Source: Actinomadura spongiicola (GTDB lineage: Bacteria; Actinomycetota; Actinomycetes; Streptosporangiales; Streptosporangiaceae). Taken from it: DNA of 64,000 nt. The stretch lies in assembly GCF_003432485.1 (NCBI RefSeq), contig NZ_QVNQ01000001.1, positions 434,001 through 498,000 of the forward strand. The letters are read 5' to 3'. This document shows positions 1 through 10,015 of this stretch, piece by piece. The translations under genes were made by a program, and so were the position numbers. The notes under the pieces are model-generated. The model was given only the letters and a program-made list of their open reading frames with translations. It ran no database searches and was not told the DNA's origin. The first letter of the stretch is position 1. Each line of letters opens with the position of its first letter.

Positions 1-2
1 GG

Positions 3-2129
3 CAGGAAAAGGAACTGGTCCTTATCTTTGAAGACTTGGCTCAGTTCGGTCTTATCGATGGTGAACTATATGATCAGTTCGCCACTCAGCCGGGGGCCGA
101 TCTCGCGCCTTTGCGGGTTGTGTTCGCGGTGACCGACGCTCCATACAATAAGCTTCCGGAGACCGTCCAGACGCGAATCACACACCAGTTCAAGATCGAA
201 TCATCTGCTCTTGCTGACCGTGAGGCATTTGTCGCCCGCTATCTCAACCTCGTCAGGGTTGGACGTAAGGACGTCGAGTCCGCCTGGTCGCGGGTCCAGG
301 ACGACAGTACGGAGGGCTGGGTCCGCAACGCCTGTGATACCCGGGAAGACGGGCTGCCATGCCGGGTTAGGGAGGAGTGCCACGCAGGCTTCGGAACAGT
401 TGAAGTTTCCGGCCTCGGTCGTGTGGGTCTCTATCCCTACAACGACGTAGCAGTACGTCGTTCGTTGAACAACAGAGGCAAGGGCGCCACCCCGCGAGAC
501 ATCCTCGATGTCTGCGTCTCAGAGACGTTGATCGAGGCCGATGCGCACATTGGACGGGGCACTTACCCGCATGATCGGGTACGTGACCGTTTCGATTTCA
601 CGATCAGGCGTTCCAAAGACACCATCCTGGCAGGACACGTCGGCGAGCAGGCCGACCGACTATTTCGCGCCTTGGTGGTCTGGGGTGATGAGTCGAGCCT
701 CAACTCGATAGTGGCCGACGCTTTCGCTCTGGAAGTGCCGGCCGGGCGGGAGTCCGTAAGTCCGACGCCTCCGAAGGATTCCCCGCCGAAACCTGATCCG
801 GGGGAGAAGCCCCTCCCTCTTAGGTCGAGTCCGCTCCCTCAACTTTTCCAATGGCAGGTTGGAGACCGTCTTCCCGACAGTGAGACAGATCTCTACCGAG
901 ATCTTCTCTATCGCCTGGTCCGCTCCCGACTGGATCTCGAGCACGCCTTGTTCCACACTGCGAGTGGCGAGGGAGCAAGGATCCTGAACGAACTTTTCAA
1001 CCGGACCTCTTTTGACTTCGGGAAGGACGCGAGAGGCCGTCGCGCGGGTACCGGGAAAGTGCTTTTCAGCATCGGACGTGATGATGAAACCATCAGAGTG
1101 CTGGCGGCTGCGCGATGGTTCTACGACAACGGTCATTGGATCCCGGAGAACGGGGTCTGGCCCTGGCCTGAGGGTTACGATCCATTCGATCTGATGCTAG
1201 CCCTCGAATGCCGCCTAGATGACTGGGCTGACCAGGTCCGCACAGCCTTTATAGAGCGGGTTCGAGGCCGCGGTTTGGCCCGTGCGGCCGTCGGGACGCG
1301 TGCCGTCGCGCTAATCGCGGCAGGGCTGTCGCCTGCGTCGGTTCAGCGGGTCGACGACATCATGACCGCCGGGGCGCCTGCCTCCACTCCAGCCACGCCG
1401 TCTTGGGCGGCTGCGGATCGGGCTGCCCGGGACATCCTGTTGAACTCCTCAATTCACGACCTGGTCGGTGAGGTCGCTGGGGTACGGCAAGGCGACACTG
1501 GTGCTGCTGAACTCGTCGATGCGGTCGAGCTAGAAGAGGGACTTAAGCAGACCCTGCGAGCACCTGTTGTCTTCCTCCGAAACGTGGTCGAGGAGTTCCG
1601 TGAGGCAGCTCCAGTCTTGGCCGGATCAGCGGACACTCTGGTAACCGCAGTGGAACAGGCGGCCCCTGCCCAATTGCATGAGATCGGCACAGCGGTTGAG
1701 ACACTCGTGCTGGGTCTCGAAGGGCAGGAGCCGGCGTCAGTGGCCAGGGCAGCCCGTGAAGTTGGGCGACGGGCGTTGGAGAGTGGGTTTTTCAGGCCCG
1801 CTGACGGCTGGAACGCTTTCAGTGACGCGCTGGACACGCTGAAGTCTGTACCCGCTGGACTCCCCCTCGAGCAATACGTCGGCGACAGACGACATGAGGC
1901 GTCGGACGCCCTTACCACACAACATTGGACCCGTGTGGCTGTGAGAGGTGCGAGAGCACTTGAAGTGATCCGGCGGAGCATGATGGCGACCCGGCTGGAG
2001 TGCGAGCGGAGCGACGGCGTCAGCGGGAACCTGGATCAACAGGCGCAGGACGTGCGTCAAAAACTAGGCCAGGCCAAGAAACACCTTCACGCACTGGGCA
2101 GTGCCGAGAAGGAGAACGATGGCTGCTGA
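3..2129 (+). CDS. DpdH-like P-loop ATPase of the Dpd system, 5' end outside window (partial)
   Basis: This gene begins left of the window: the frame is already open at base 3 and gives 708 visible residues. The first of them read LVLIFEDLAQFG, a hydrophobic strand ending in E-D that looks like a Walker B strand. VFAVTDAPY then follows like a sensor strand, so the Walker A motif would lie off the edge. A Pro/Lys-rich linker at about visible residues 254-274 separates this from a mainly helical C-terminal half. I recognise no further family motif. The call DpdH is an inference from the ATPase character and its place upstream of the DpdJ/DpdK pair. The stop overlaps the next start by 11 bases, so the two are probably co-translated. 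Confidence 0.5.
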   Translation, partial: QEKELVLIFEDLAQFGLIDGELYDQFATQPGADLAPLRVVFAVTDAPYNKLPETVQTRITHQFKIESSALADREAFVARYLNLVRVGRKDVESAWSRVQDDSTEGWVRNACDTREDGLPCRVREECHAGFGTVEVSGLGRVGLYPYNDVAVRRSLNNRGKGATPRDILDVCVSETLIEADAHIGRGTYPHDRVRDRFDFTIRRSKDTILAGHVGEQADRLFRALVVWGDESSLNSIVADAFALEVPAGRESVSPTPPKDSPPKPDPGEKPLPLRSSPLPQLFQWQVGDRLPDSETDLYRDLLYRLVRSRLDLEHALFHTASGEGARILNELFNRTSFDFGKDARGRRAGTGKVLFSIGRDDETIRVLAAARWFYDNGHWIPENGVWPWPEGYDPFDLMLALECRLDDWADQVRTAFIERVRGRGLARAAVGTRAVALIAAGLSPASVQRVDDIMTAGAPASTPATPSWAAADRAARDILLNSSIHDLVGEVAGVRQGDTGAAELVDAVELEEGLKQTLRAPVVFLRNVVEEFREAAPVLAGSADTLVTAVEQAAPAQLHEIGTAVETLVLGLEGQEPASVARAAREVGRRALESGFFRPADGWNAFSDALDTLKSVPAGLPLEQYVGDRRHEASDALTTQHWTRVAVRGARALEVIRRSMMATRLECERSDGVSGNLDQQAQDVRQKLGQAKKHLHALGSAEKENDGC

Positions 2130-2832
2130 CATCCCTCAATGGATCGAGGAGACACGCGTAGCGGTCGACCGGGCTGGTCAGGCGGACCGCGCTCAGATGG
2201 ATTTCGAGGCCCTAATCACGGCGTCGGAAGAACTGGGCCAGGTTCTGCCCAGCCTTGCTGAACTCCACAACGCTGCGGAACTGGGCCGGGGCGTCTGGTG
2301 GACCGGCTTGGACGTCAATCCTGGCCTGCTGGCTGATTTGGACAAGGCTCAGACAGGCCTGGGTACGCGGCAACAAGCCCTGGAGAGGCGAAAGCTGACG
2401 AACGTCGCACGACAGCTCACTCGCCTGGAACCACGGTTGCGTGAGTCAGCTATGGCCGCCTGGAAGGAGTACGTTGCGTCGCAAGCCGGCGACGCCGCCG
2501 AGTTGCGTGACCTGATGCAAGTGCTATCCGGCGCCGAAGGTATCGCCGATGTAGCCCGACAGCTCAACGAAGCCCTCGGCAGGCTGGCCAGGCTCGAGAG
2601 GCGACTGCCCGACACACGTTCGCTCGAGGTCCTCGATGAGGTTAGTGCGCTCTTCGGGCTTTTGGAGGGAAGACTGCCCGCAGCGGTGAAGACCTTCGTG
2701 TCCGCCGCGGCGCGCGGCGGTGCCTCACTCGAACTGGTTGATGCCGAAGTACGGGAATGGCTTATCGACAACGGCGCTCTGCAAAACTTCAGGGCGGTCC
2801 CGGGACGCCCCCAGGAGGTGCGACATGGATGA
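2119..2832 (+). CDS. small helical protein of the Dpd operon, possible DpdI
   Basis: This is a 237-residue protein with no recognised domain. It is predicted to be almost entirely helical, with many Leu/Ala/Glu/Arg heptad-like runs (for example LARLERRLP), suggesting a coiled coil or helical bundle. I chose the ATG at 2119 over an in-frame GTG at 2101 because GAGAAGGAG lies just upstream of it. It overlaps the preceding gene by 11 bases and the helicase gene by 8 bases, so it is part of the same translationally coupled operon. A role as a partner of the ATPase or the helicase is inferred from position only. DpdI is the Dpd family member of about this size, but I cannot confirm homology. Confidence 0.55.
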   Translation: MAADIPQWIEETRVAVDRAGQADRAQMDFEALITASEELGQVLPSLAELHNAAELGRGVWWTGLDVNPGLLADLDKAQTGLGTRQQALERRKLTNVARQLTRLEPRLRESAMAAWKEYVASQAGDAAELRDLMQVLSGAEGIADVARQLNEALGRLARLERRLPDTRSLEVLDEVSALFGLLEGRLPAAVKTFVSAAARGGASLELVDAEVREWLIDNGALQNFRAVPGRPQEVRHG

Positions 2833-5800
2833 ATACTTGCTTGAGGCTTTGACCATGATCGAACTCCGGGAGGCGGAACTTCTCTCCTGGGGGGCAGTGG
2901 GGGCTGAGTGGACTGAAGGCGAACTCCTCACGGTCCTATCGGCGTACGGGAGCGCCTCGGAACTTTTGTCCCAGCTAGTTGAAGCAGCTCTGGTCGTCCG
3001 CACGCCTCACGGCGGCTACCGCTCCCGCAGTGCGGAGACAATCCGGCTGCTCGCCACGCTCAGACAGGCATTTCCCCAACAGCGGGTTACCGATGGCAGG
3101 CCCCTGGTGCTGGACTACAGGTTCCTGCACCGTCCGCGGCGTCGGCCCAAGCGCAGTATCCCTGCTCAGGAGGTGCTGGATGAGATCCGAGAGTTGCTAG
3201 GTCCGGGTGGTTCTGCTGTCGCGCAACGGCTTCTGCCGGTTGAACTCTCGGGATTCCAACGGCGCAGCGCTAACGCTATCATCGACGCGCTCGGGAGCAC
3301 TCAATCCTCGGGCGTCGTGGTAACCGCTGGTACGGGCAGTGGAAAAACTCTGGCGTTCTACCTGCCGCTTCTCTCATGGCTCGCAGATCAGCCAGAAAGA
3401 CGACGGAGTGCCGGAACTTTGGCACTGGCGTTGTACCCGCGAAATGAACTCCTCAAGGATCAGCTCCGAGCACTTCTAGGTTACGTCCAGGGTCTTCAGG
3501 TCGCCGGTGACCTCCAGACCGCCCCCCCGAGCCTGGCCACCTGGTTCGGCCTGACTCCGGCGTCCGTCTACACGGTCAAGCAGGGATGGGCGGAGGGCTG
3601 GAGTAAGCGTGGCGACGATTACGTCTGCCCATACCTTCGCTGCCTGGACTGCGACTCGGAACTGCTCTGGCGCAGAGTCGATCTGGATATGAACCGGGAA
3701 CGGCTGGTCTGCGGTGCGGGCACCTGCCGGTCCGAAGTAGACGGGCAACTCCTACGACTGACTCGCGAGAGCGCGCGCCAGAACCCCGCCGATCTCATGC
3801 TCAGCACCACAGAGTCGCTCAACCGTCAACTCTCCGCTCCCGGCAATCTCGGAGCATTCGGGGTACGTCCGGCGACCCTCGCCGCTGTTCTTCTAGACGA
3901 GGTACACACCTATGAGGGCACGACCGGAGCGCAAAATGCAATCCTCCTGCGCCGCCTTTCGCAGACGCTACGCCGCTCACCTGTCTGGGTCGGGCTCTCC
4001 GCCACGTTGCGCAATGCGGGGGATTTCTTCGCCCAACTGGTCGGCCTATCGCCGGGCGCGGTGACCGTCGTCCAGCCCAGGACCGAGGAACTGGAGGAGT
4101 CCGGAGCCGAATACCTGTTGGCACTCCGGCACGATCCGCACTCCAAGACTGGGACAATTTCCACCAGCATCCAGACGTGCATGGCGCTGGCCCGCTGCCT
4201 CGACTCGAAGGCGGACAACCCCTTCAACCCGCCGCCTAACTCTGATGGAGTCTTCGGAAGCAGACTCTTTGCTTTTACCGACAAGCTCGACAGCACCAAT
4301 CGGCTCTTCTGGGACCTCCTGGATGCTGAAGGCTGGCGCTGGCCGGGCCGACCCCATGAGAGACGAGTCCTGACTCTTGCTCACCTACGGGCAGAGAGAC
4401 AGGGACGTCTGGATGCAAAACGCCAAGAGCCGGCCGGGAAGCGTGATCTTGACGGGCAGTGGTGGTGGCTGCCGGAGCACTTGGGACATGGAGTCGAAGC
4501 CGACCGCCCACAGCGGCTAGGCCGCACCAGTTCGCAGGATCGCGGTGTATCAGCCGATGCTCAAGTGGTCATCGCGACGGCGACGCTCGAAGTGGGATTC
4601 GACGACGACCGTGTCGGTGCGGTTGTGCAGCACAAGGCCCCACATGATCCTGCGCAGTTTCTACAGCGTAAAGGACGCGCTGGACGAAACCCGGCGACCC
4701 GTCCCTGGACAGTGGTGGTGCTCAGTGACTGGGGCAGGGACCGCCGGGCATGGGAGGCATACGATGCCCTCTTCGACCCTGAACTCCCACCGCGTAACCT
4801 CCCTCTCGAGAATCTATATGTGCTAAGGATCCAGGCGGTTTACGCACTCCTTGACTGGCTAGCCATCGAGTTGCGCTACTCCGGTCGCGAATCGACCTGG
4901 GAGGATCTCGCCGGCCCTGCGAGAGCACTCTATCCGAATAGCACATCTAGGCAGGATCAGGCTCTGATCCGTCAAACGCGGATCGCGGACCTGCTGACTC
5001 GGCTACTTCGGCCCGGACCCGAACGCGAACGGCTTCGGCGCCATCTTCGGACTGCGCTTGGACTGGGCGCCGGGGAACGGGCGGAGTCTGTGGTTGACAG
5101 CCTGCTATGGGACTCCCCCCGGCCGTTGCTGCTGGCTGTCGTCCCGACGATACGACGTCGACTGCAAAATCAGTGGAGGGGGGAGGAGCCTTTGCCGCGG
5201 GACACCGGATTGCGGACGCGCACACCCCTGCGCCAGTTCGTACCAGGCAATCTCTTCGACGATCTTCTGGTTCCCGATGTGGAACTGCTCGTGCCTGGTC
5301 TACAGCAAGACGTCCAAGTCGAAAATCTCCCCGCATTTCGGACGCTTCGTGAGTTCTGCCCCGGCAATGTGAGCAGGCACTTCGGAGTGTGGGCTACCAA
5401 CAAGCGGCACTGGGTTCCCCTCCCCGCCATGGCTCCCGGAACGGACGAGCACAGGATCGACGTCGTGAAGCTGTATCGTGGCGTCCCTGTTGATGTTGTC
5501 GAGACTGGGAACGAGCGTGTGACGGTCTACGCACCGACGGTCGCCGCGTTGGAGGCTGTTCCCAAGCTGGTGAAGGATGCCTCCGCAGTTCGACCGGACT
5601 GGGAGTTCCAGGTGTCACCTCTCGGCCAGGGGTGCGAACTACGTGTTGCCCCGGGGGCGGACAAACTCATCACAGGAATCACCGCGCATCTGCATGTTCA
5701 AGGGGGCGGTGCACGCACCTTGCGTTACGCCAAGACGGCGTCCGGGACGGTCTGGGACCCGCGGTCGAGACCAGTTCGGCTCCGCTTTGGCCACGGCGTC

Positions 5801-7237
5801 AAAGACGACTGGAGGTCGGAAGCGCTCGGGGTCGAACATCACTGTGACGCACTCGAGGGCGTTGTCCGATTGCCCGACCACGTGGAGCCACCCGGCTCGG
5901 AGGAACGTAGCCAGCGTCTGCGGCATGTCCTCGAGGTCGAGGCGACTCTCCCCGCCACGATGTCATCCTTCGACCGGGAGACACTCGTCGAGGTCGTCCT
6001 GCTGGCGGTGACCACCACGAAGTTGGAGGAGGAATCACCGCGCTGGGAGACCGAGTTGGCGGGAGCAATGAGGGAGGCCGCGACCACCCTTGGACTGCTC
6101 ACTGAGGATGCACAACATGAAGGCCGAGCCAGTAGATCGTGGACCGACTGGTTCGAGGACCCGGATGTGTTGTCCGCAGTCCGCGAAGCACTCGCGGAAG
6201 CCGAGCACAAGGTACGTTCGGACGCTTGGACGTCCTGGTGGCGTGGGCGCCATACACTATCCGCCGCACACCTGGTGCTGGCTGCGCTCTCGGCACTCTG
6301 CCCTGGAGTGGATGCGGAAGAACTTTTGGTCGATCTTGCCCCGGGTGACGAAGGCCGATTCTGGATCTCGGAACCGACCCCTGGAGGCACTGGCCAGATC
6401 GAGGCATTTGTCCGCGTACTCGTACAGGAGCCCGAGGCATGTACACGAGCACTTGAGGATGCGCTATATCCCTCCTCGATTGAGACCGTGGACCACGAAC
6501 TCACGACCCTTCTACGCAATGACGCAGACGAGGTACAGTCCGCGCTGGCCGGGCTTCGGGACGCTTGGCGGGGAGGTCATGCGGTCGTGGCGTTCGCGGC
6601 GCAGCGGCTGGACGATGTCGCCCGGAACCACGGTCTCGCCCTGGGCGGCCCGGCCCGTTCCATTTTGAGCACTCGCATTGCCGGACCCGGCGCCCATTCT
6701 GGCCTGCAGGCCGCAGTCAGATCCTGGCTCGATCTGCGCGACACGGTCGTTGTCAAGGCAGGGTTTGCAGTAGGTGCCAGGACATTGGCTGCCCTTGTCG
6801 CCGAAGACGAAGGTCTGGACGAGATCCTGCATCTCAGCGAGAGAACGACTAGGCAACGGCGTGCTCGCGCCGTGGCCAATGTTTTGTGGCCGTGGGGCGA
6901 GACTGCGCAAGCGGACCTCTCGCACAACCCGTACGCTTCGGGACTCCGGGCTTCGATTCCGGCGCTGCGCGCTTTTGTCAACTTCAGCCCGCCCTCACTT
7001 AGCGCCGTTCCCTGGGACGATGAACGCCGAGATGCAGTGCACGACATCCTCCGGGAGTGCGGCGAGACAATTCTGCTCGCACCTCACACGAACAGCGCCG
7101 TTCTCCGATCAGCCATCCTGGACCTGCAGACTCGCCCGGTCGAGGTCGGAACGCTTCTATGTCATCCAGTCGTGGTCGGGACTCGCATTACGACTCAGTA
7201 CGTTGAGGCCCGCGTACTGCTAAGGGAGGCGCTATGA
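2825..7237 (+). CDS. dpdJ: DpdJ-type superfamily 2 helicase, 1470 aa
   Basis: This is a large superfamily 2 helicase. The Walker A motif (AGTGSGKT) is near residue 170, a DEVH box near 355, the SATLR motif near 390, and the helicase C-terminal domain ends with QRKGRAGRN near 613. Between Walker A and DEVH are two cysteine pairs (CPYLRCLDC and CGAGTC, about residues 268-302) that would form a zinc-binding insert. The 850 residues after the helicase core resemble the long C-terminal regions of DUF1998-type helicases. I chose the ATG at 2825 because AGGAGGTG lies just upstream. It is followed by a PLD gene with a 4-base ATGA overlap. In known Dpd islands DpdJ and DpdK form this pair and are needed for restricting unmodified DNA. 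DISARM DrmA/DrmB with DrmC is a similar pairing, so the name rests partly on context. Confidence 0.75.
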   Translation: MDEYLLEALTMIELREAELLSWGAVGAEWTEGELLTVLSAYGSASELLSQLVEAALVVRTPHGGYRSRSAETIRLLATLRQAFPQQRVTDGRPLVLDYRFLHRPRRRPKRSIPAQEVLDEIRELLGPGGSAVAQRLLPVELSGFQRRSANAIIDALGSTQSSGVVVTAGTGSGKTLAFYLPLLSWLADQPERRRSAGTLALALYPRNELLKDQLRALLGYVQGLQVAGDLQTAPPSLATWFGLTPASVYTVKQGWAEGWSKRGDDYVCPYLRCLDCDSELLWRRVDLDMNRERLVCGAGTCRSEVDGQLLRLTRESARQNPADLMLSTTESLNRQLSAPGNLGAFGVRPATLAAVLLDEVHTYEGTTGAQNAILLRRLSQTLRRSPVWVGLSATLRNAGDFFAQLVGLSPGAVTVVQPRTEELEESGAEYLLALRHDPHSKTGTISTSIQTCMALARCLDSKADNPFNPPPNSDGVFGSRLFAFTDKLDSTNRLFWDLLDAEGWRWPGRPHERRVLTLAHLRAERQGRLDAKRQEPAGKRDLDGQWWWLPEHLGHGVEADRPQRLGRTSSQDRGVSADAQVVIATATLEVGFDDDRVGAVVQHKAPHDPAQFLQRKGRAGRNPATRPWTVVVLSDWGRDRRAWEAYDALFDPELPPRNLPLENLYVLRIQAVYALLDWLAIELRYSGRESTWEDLAGPARALYPNSTSRQDQALIRQTRIADLLTRLLRPGPERERLRRHLRTALGLGAGERAESVVDSLLWDSPRPLLLAVVPTIRRRLQNQWRGEEPLPRDTGLRTRTPLRQFVPGNLFDDLLVPDVELLVPGLQQDVQVENLPAFRTLREFCPGNVSRHFGVWATNKRHWVPLPAMAPGTDEHRIDVVKLYRGVPVDVVETGNERVTVYAPTVAALEAVPKLVKDASAVRPDWEFQVSPLGQGCELRVAPGADKLITGITAHLHVQGGGARTLRYAKTASGTVWDPRSRPVRLRFGHGVKDDWRSEALGVEHHCDALEGVVRLPDHVEPPGSEERSQRLRHVLEVEATLPATMSSFDRETLVEVVLLAVTTTKLEEESPRWETELAGAMREAATTLGLLTEDAQHEGRASRSWTDWFEDPDVLSAVREALAEAEHKVRSDAWTSWWRGRHTLSAAHLVLAALSALCPGVDAEELLVDLAPGDEGRFWISEPTPGGTGQIEAFVRVLVQEPEACTRALEDALYPSSIETVDHELTTLLRNDADEVQSALAGLRDAWRGGHAVVAFAAQRLDDVARNHGLALGGPARSILSTRIAGPGAHSGLQAAVRSWLDLRDTVVVKAGFAVGARTLAALVAEDEGLDEILHLSERTTRQRRARAVANVLWPWGETAQADLSHNPYASGLRASIPALRAFVNFSPPSLSAVPWDDERRDAVHDILRECGETILLAPHTNSAVLRSAILDLQTRPVEVGTLLCHPVVVGTRITTQYVEARVLLREAL

Positions 7238-7764
7238 ACAGAGTCATCCGCAAGTCCAGTGCTCAGAGTTCCAACGAGGTCCTGGACCTTCTCGGTGCAC
7301 TATTTGCTGCGGAACTCGTTCATCAGAGCACCCACCTTTGGCTCGTCTCTCCCTGGATCTCAGATGTCGGTGTCATCGACAACACCCTCGGTACCTTTCC
7401 CGCGCTCACCCGTTTCGGACGGCGCCACATCCGCCTTGCCGAAGTCCTGGCCACGTTGGCGGCGGAACGCACATATGTGATCGTTGCCACGACAATCGAC
7501 AGTCATAACAACACCTTCAAGCGCCGACTCCAATTTCTCGCCCGTGACCTGGACGTTGAAACAAATATCAAGGTGGTGACAGATCCAACCGGCCTGCTGC
7601 ATACGAAGTCGCTCACCGGGGATGGGTATGCGTTGGCGGGCAGTATGAACATTACCTACAATGGTATCCACCTGCGCGAGGAGCAGGTGGAACTGAACAC
7701 GGACCCAGCTTACGTGGCCCAGGCTCGTATGGACGCCCGCGACCGGTTCGGGGATGACTTGTGA
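7234..7764 (+). CDS. dpdK: DpdK-type phospholipase D-like nuclease
   Basis: This is a 176-residue single-domain PLD-superfamily protein. The HxK motif (HTKSL, about residue 124) is followed by G and N in GSMNIT and by an E in LREEQVE, the usual order of an HKD half-site. One such motif implies that the active enzyme dimerises. Proteins of this type in defence islands cut phosphodiester bonds, so this is a plausible effector that works with the helicase upstream. It starts inside the helicase stop (ATGA) and its own stop overlaps the next gene (GTGA), so helicase, PLD and the following protein are made from one coupled message. Confidence 0.75.
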   Translation: MNRVIRKSSAQSSNEVLDLLGALFAAELVHQSTHLWLVSPWISDVGVIDNTLGTFPALTRFGRRHIRLAEVLATLAAERTYVIVATTIDSHNNTFKRRLQFLARDLDVETNIKVVTDPTGLLHTKSLTGDGYALAGSMNITYNGIHLREEQVELNTDPAYVAQARMDARDRFGDDL

Positions 7765-9908
7765 GTGCTTTCGAAGCGTTGCGTCGGGTTCTCGGTGACA
7801 CGGCGCGCTTTAATTCGCTGCGAGATCGAATAGAAGTTCTTTTCGAAGGCCAAGTGCGCACTTGGTCCAGGGGGACGAGTGGCTGGCTGGTGATGCCAGT
7901 GGACCGCGAACCCGCCGGTTTCTACTTAATATCCGAAGACCGTGAAGGACAGCGGTGCGGACAGGAGGTGCTCGCTGCCTTCCTCGGCCCAACGGTCGCT
8001 ACTATCGAACCAGCGCCGATATCTCCAGGAAACGAAGGGGCCGACGGGATACTGCGGGCTGTTGGGATCAACCATCTGTCCCATTTGCAACGTACGGACG
8101 CATCGGCGCTGGTCATGCTTGAGCGGTTGGAGGATGCGGTCGCGACCGTGACCGGGACGGACGTACGGCGGCGTTCTGTTCGGCCATCGCACGTGGACCT
8201 GCTCCGTGACTTCCGGCTGGCGCTGTTGCGGGGGAACGGTCGCGTCGCCGAGCACGCCCTGGACGAACTGCGGCTGACCGGGCGGCTAAGCGCCGAGAAC
8301 CTCAGGTTCCTGAAGGTGGAGTTGCTCGGTCGTCTCGAGCGCTGGAGCGAACTGCAAGATCTTCCCTACCTTCAGGAGATGCTCCGCGCCCGGCGACCCC
8401 GTGCGGTAAACGAGATCCTCCTGGAGATGCTGTGGTGGAAGGAGGTAGCCCCTCTTTCTACCTCAGAATTGTCCGCTGAGGACGTCTACACACGCGCGGA
8501 CCTCAACTCTCGTTACGGAGTGATCCTCAACGCCGTTGATGTGCCCATCACGGAGAACGGCCGGAAGGTTACGGCCGTAGCCGCTCAGGTACAAGGGGAC
8601 CGAGGCCGACTGGAGAGGCTGCTGCGCGCCGCCGCCACCGACGCCGAACGTGGGTGGTTGCGGTCTCTGGTCACACATGGTGATACTGCTGCGCGCCCGC
8701 GACCAGTCATCCTCCCGACCATTCAGGAACTGTTTCAACAGGCACAGTACGGCGCAGTAACCCGTGCCTTCCTCGAATCACCTGAGCCGTCCGAAGCCGA
8801 TATGGCAGTGCAGGCCGTTCTCGAAGGCGAAGAGACCAACCAAGCACCCGCCGTCCGCTCACTGGTGTCTGGGTTTGTCGAAGAGGGACGGCTGCGTCCG
8901 GACCGCCGGTTGCTCAGAGACCTGGAGGAGTTGGACCGGCTGGTCGGGGGATCTTGCCACAGTTGGACGGAGTGGTGTGCCCGTCTGGGACGAAACGAGC
9001 ACTGGCCTGATGCAGCGCAGGTCCTGCGGGCGCAGCACCATCAATGGGCGGGGTTGGGGTCACTGTCGTATGCCGAGGCCCGTGCGGCGGCCGACAACGT
9101 TCTCAGCGCTTGGGCAGGCGCAAACCAAGAACAGATTGTGGCTGCGCTGGACCTGCTATGCAGCGCAGCGGCCAAAGCGGCCGCGACGATACAAGCAGGA
9201 GAGTTCTTCGACGTCGTCCTGATGCTGCTGGTGGATCAGCCGAGTCTGAGCGCTCCAGTACGTGATGCCTACTTGCTCCTCATCGTAAGGCTTCTGGAAG
9301 GCGGACCTACCGAGTCCCGTTACCAAGAGACCCTGAACCATGCGCTGCTCCTGTGGAGACGGATCTCCTCGCCTGCTGCGGTTGACTGGGGGCTCAGCCT
9401 CGTGGACGTCCTGCTCTATGCTCCCTCGCCTGTGCCGGAAGCGAGACTGGCCACCGTCTCCGAGGTGATCAACAAAATCCGGAGCTTCCAGCAAAGGCTC
9501 AGCTCGCGCCAGGACTCAGAGTTGGAGACCCTGGCAGGCGAGGCCGGCCTCCCGGTCCGGCAGCCGCACGAGCAGACATCCGACGTGGACACCGTCTGGA
9601 AGCGGCTAGACGGTTCGGTAGTCGGTGTCTACTCACTTCTGCCTCGAGCGGCTGCGTCACTTGAAAAGCGCCTGTCCAGACTCTGCTCTCCCAGGGCAGT
9701 CGAGGGCAACACCGACAAGGTGGGAACAGCAACTTTGCGCTCGCTCGCCGCCCGGGCCGACTACTTGATCGTTGACACATGGCACGCTACCCATCCCGCG
9801 ACATCCGCGATCGATCAAGCGAGGGATAGAGACAAACAGATCATGCCGCAGGGCCAAGGAGTCACGGGCTTCATGCAGGCTCTTGAACAGCATCTCTCGT
9901 CCGCATAA
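7761..9908 (+). CDS. DpdD-like protein, 715 aa
   Basis: This 715-residue protein has no catalytic motif I recognise. The N-terminal 100 residues look like a mixed alpha/beta domain. Most of the rest is helical repeats of the solenoid kind, with a tryptophan-rich segment (LEMLWWKEV, about residue 228) after an ordered pair-of-helices region. Size, the WW segment and position after dpdJ-dpdK suggest DpdD, the large accessory protein of Dpd restriction, but this is a judgement and not a motif match. The GTG start sits in a GTGA overlap with the PLD gene. Codons 56-57 are TTA and ATA, both rare in high-GC actinobacteria, which supports horizontal acquisition. It ends the plus-strand operon; I see no convincing terminator hairpin in the 107 bases before the convergent operon. 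Confidence 0.5.
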   Translation: MSAFEALRRVLGDTARFNSLRDRIEVLFEGQVRTWSRGTSGWLVMPVDREPAGFYLISEDREGQRCGQEVLAAFLGPTVATIEPAPISPGNEGADGILRAVGINHLSHLQRTDASALVMLERLEDAVATVTGTDVRRRSVRPSHVDLLRDFRLALLRGNGRVAEHALDELRLTGRLSAENLRFLKVELLGRLERWSELQDLPYLQEMLRARRPRAVNEILLEMLWWKEVAPLSTSELSAEDVYTRADLNSRYGVILNAVDVPITENGRKVTAVAAQVQGDRGRLERLLRAAATDAERGWLRSLVTHGDTAARPRPVILPTIQELFQQAQYGAVTRAFLESPEPSEADMAVQAVLEGEETNQAPAVRSLVSGFVEEGRLRPDRRLLRDLEELDRLVGGSCHSWTEWCARLGRNEHWPDAAQVLRAQHHQWAGLGSLSYAEARAAADNVLSAWAGANQEQIVAALDLLCSAAAKAAATIQAGEFFDVVLMLLVDQPSLSAPVRDAYLLLIVRLLEGGPTESRYQETLNHALLLWRRISSPAAVDWGLSLVDVLLYAPSPVPEARLATVSEVINKIRSFQQRLSSRQDSELETLAGEAGLPVRQPHEQTSDVDTVWKRLDGSVVGVYSLLPRAAASLEKRLSRLCSPRAVEGNTDKVGTATLRSLAARADYLIVDTWHATHPATSAIDQARDRDKQIMPQGQGVTGFMQALEQHLSSA

Positions 9909-10015
9909 TGGCTGGTCGATTATGGACGGCCACTGGATTCCGCACTTCGAAACTTATGGCTGTCCACACCGCAACACGCACCTGTGAGGACCCGGGGCCC
10001 AGGCTCAGTGAAGGA

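Noticed and set aside
2825..7764. DISARM system
   Set aside because: There is no separate DrmB and no DISARM methyltransferase; the dpdA and preQ0 genes next door fit Dpd better.
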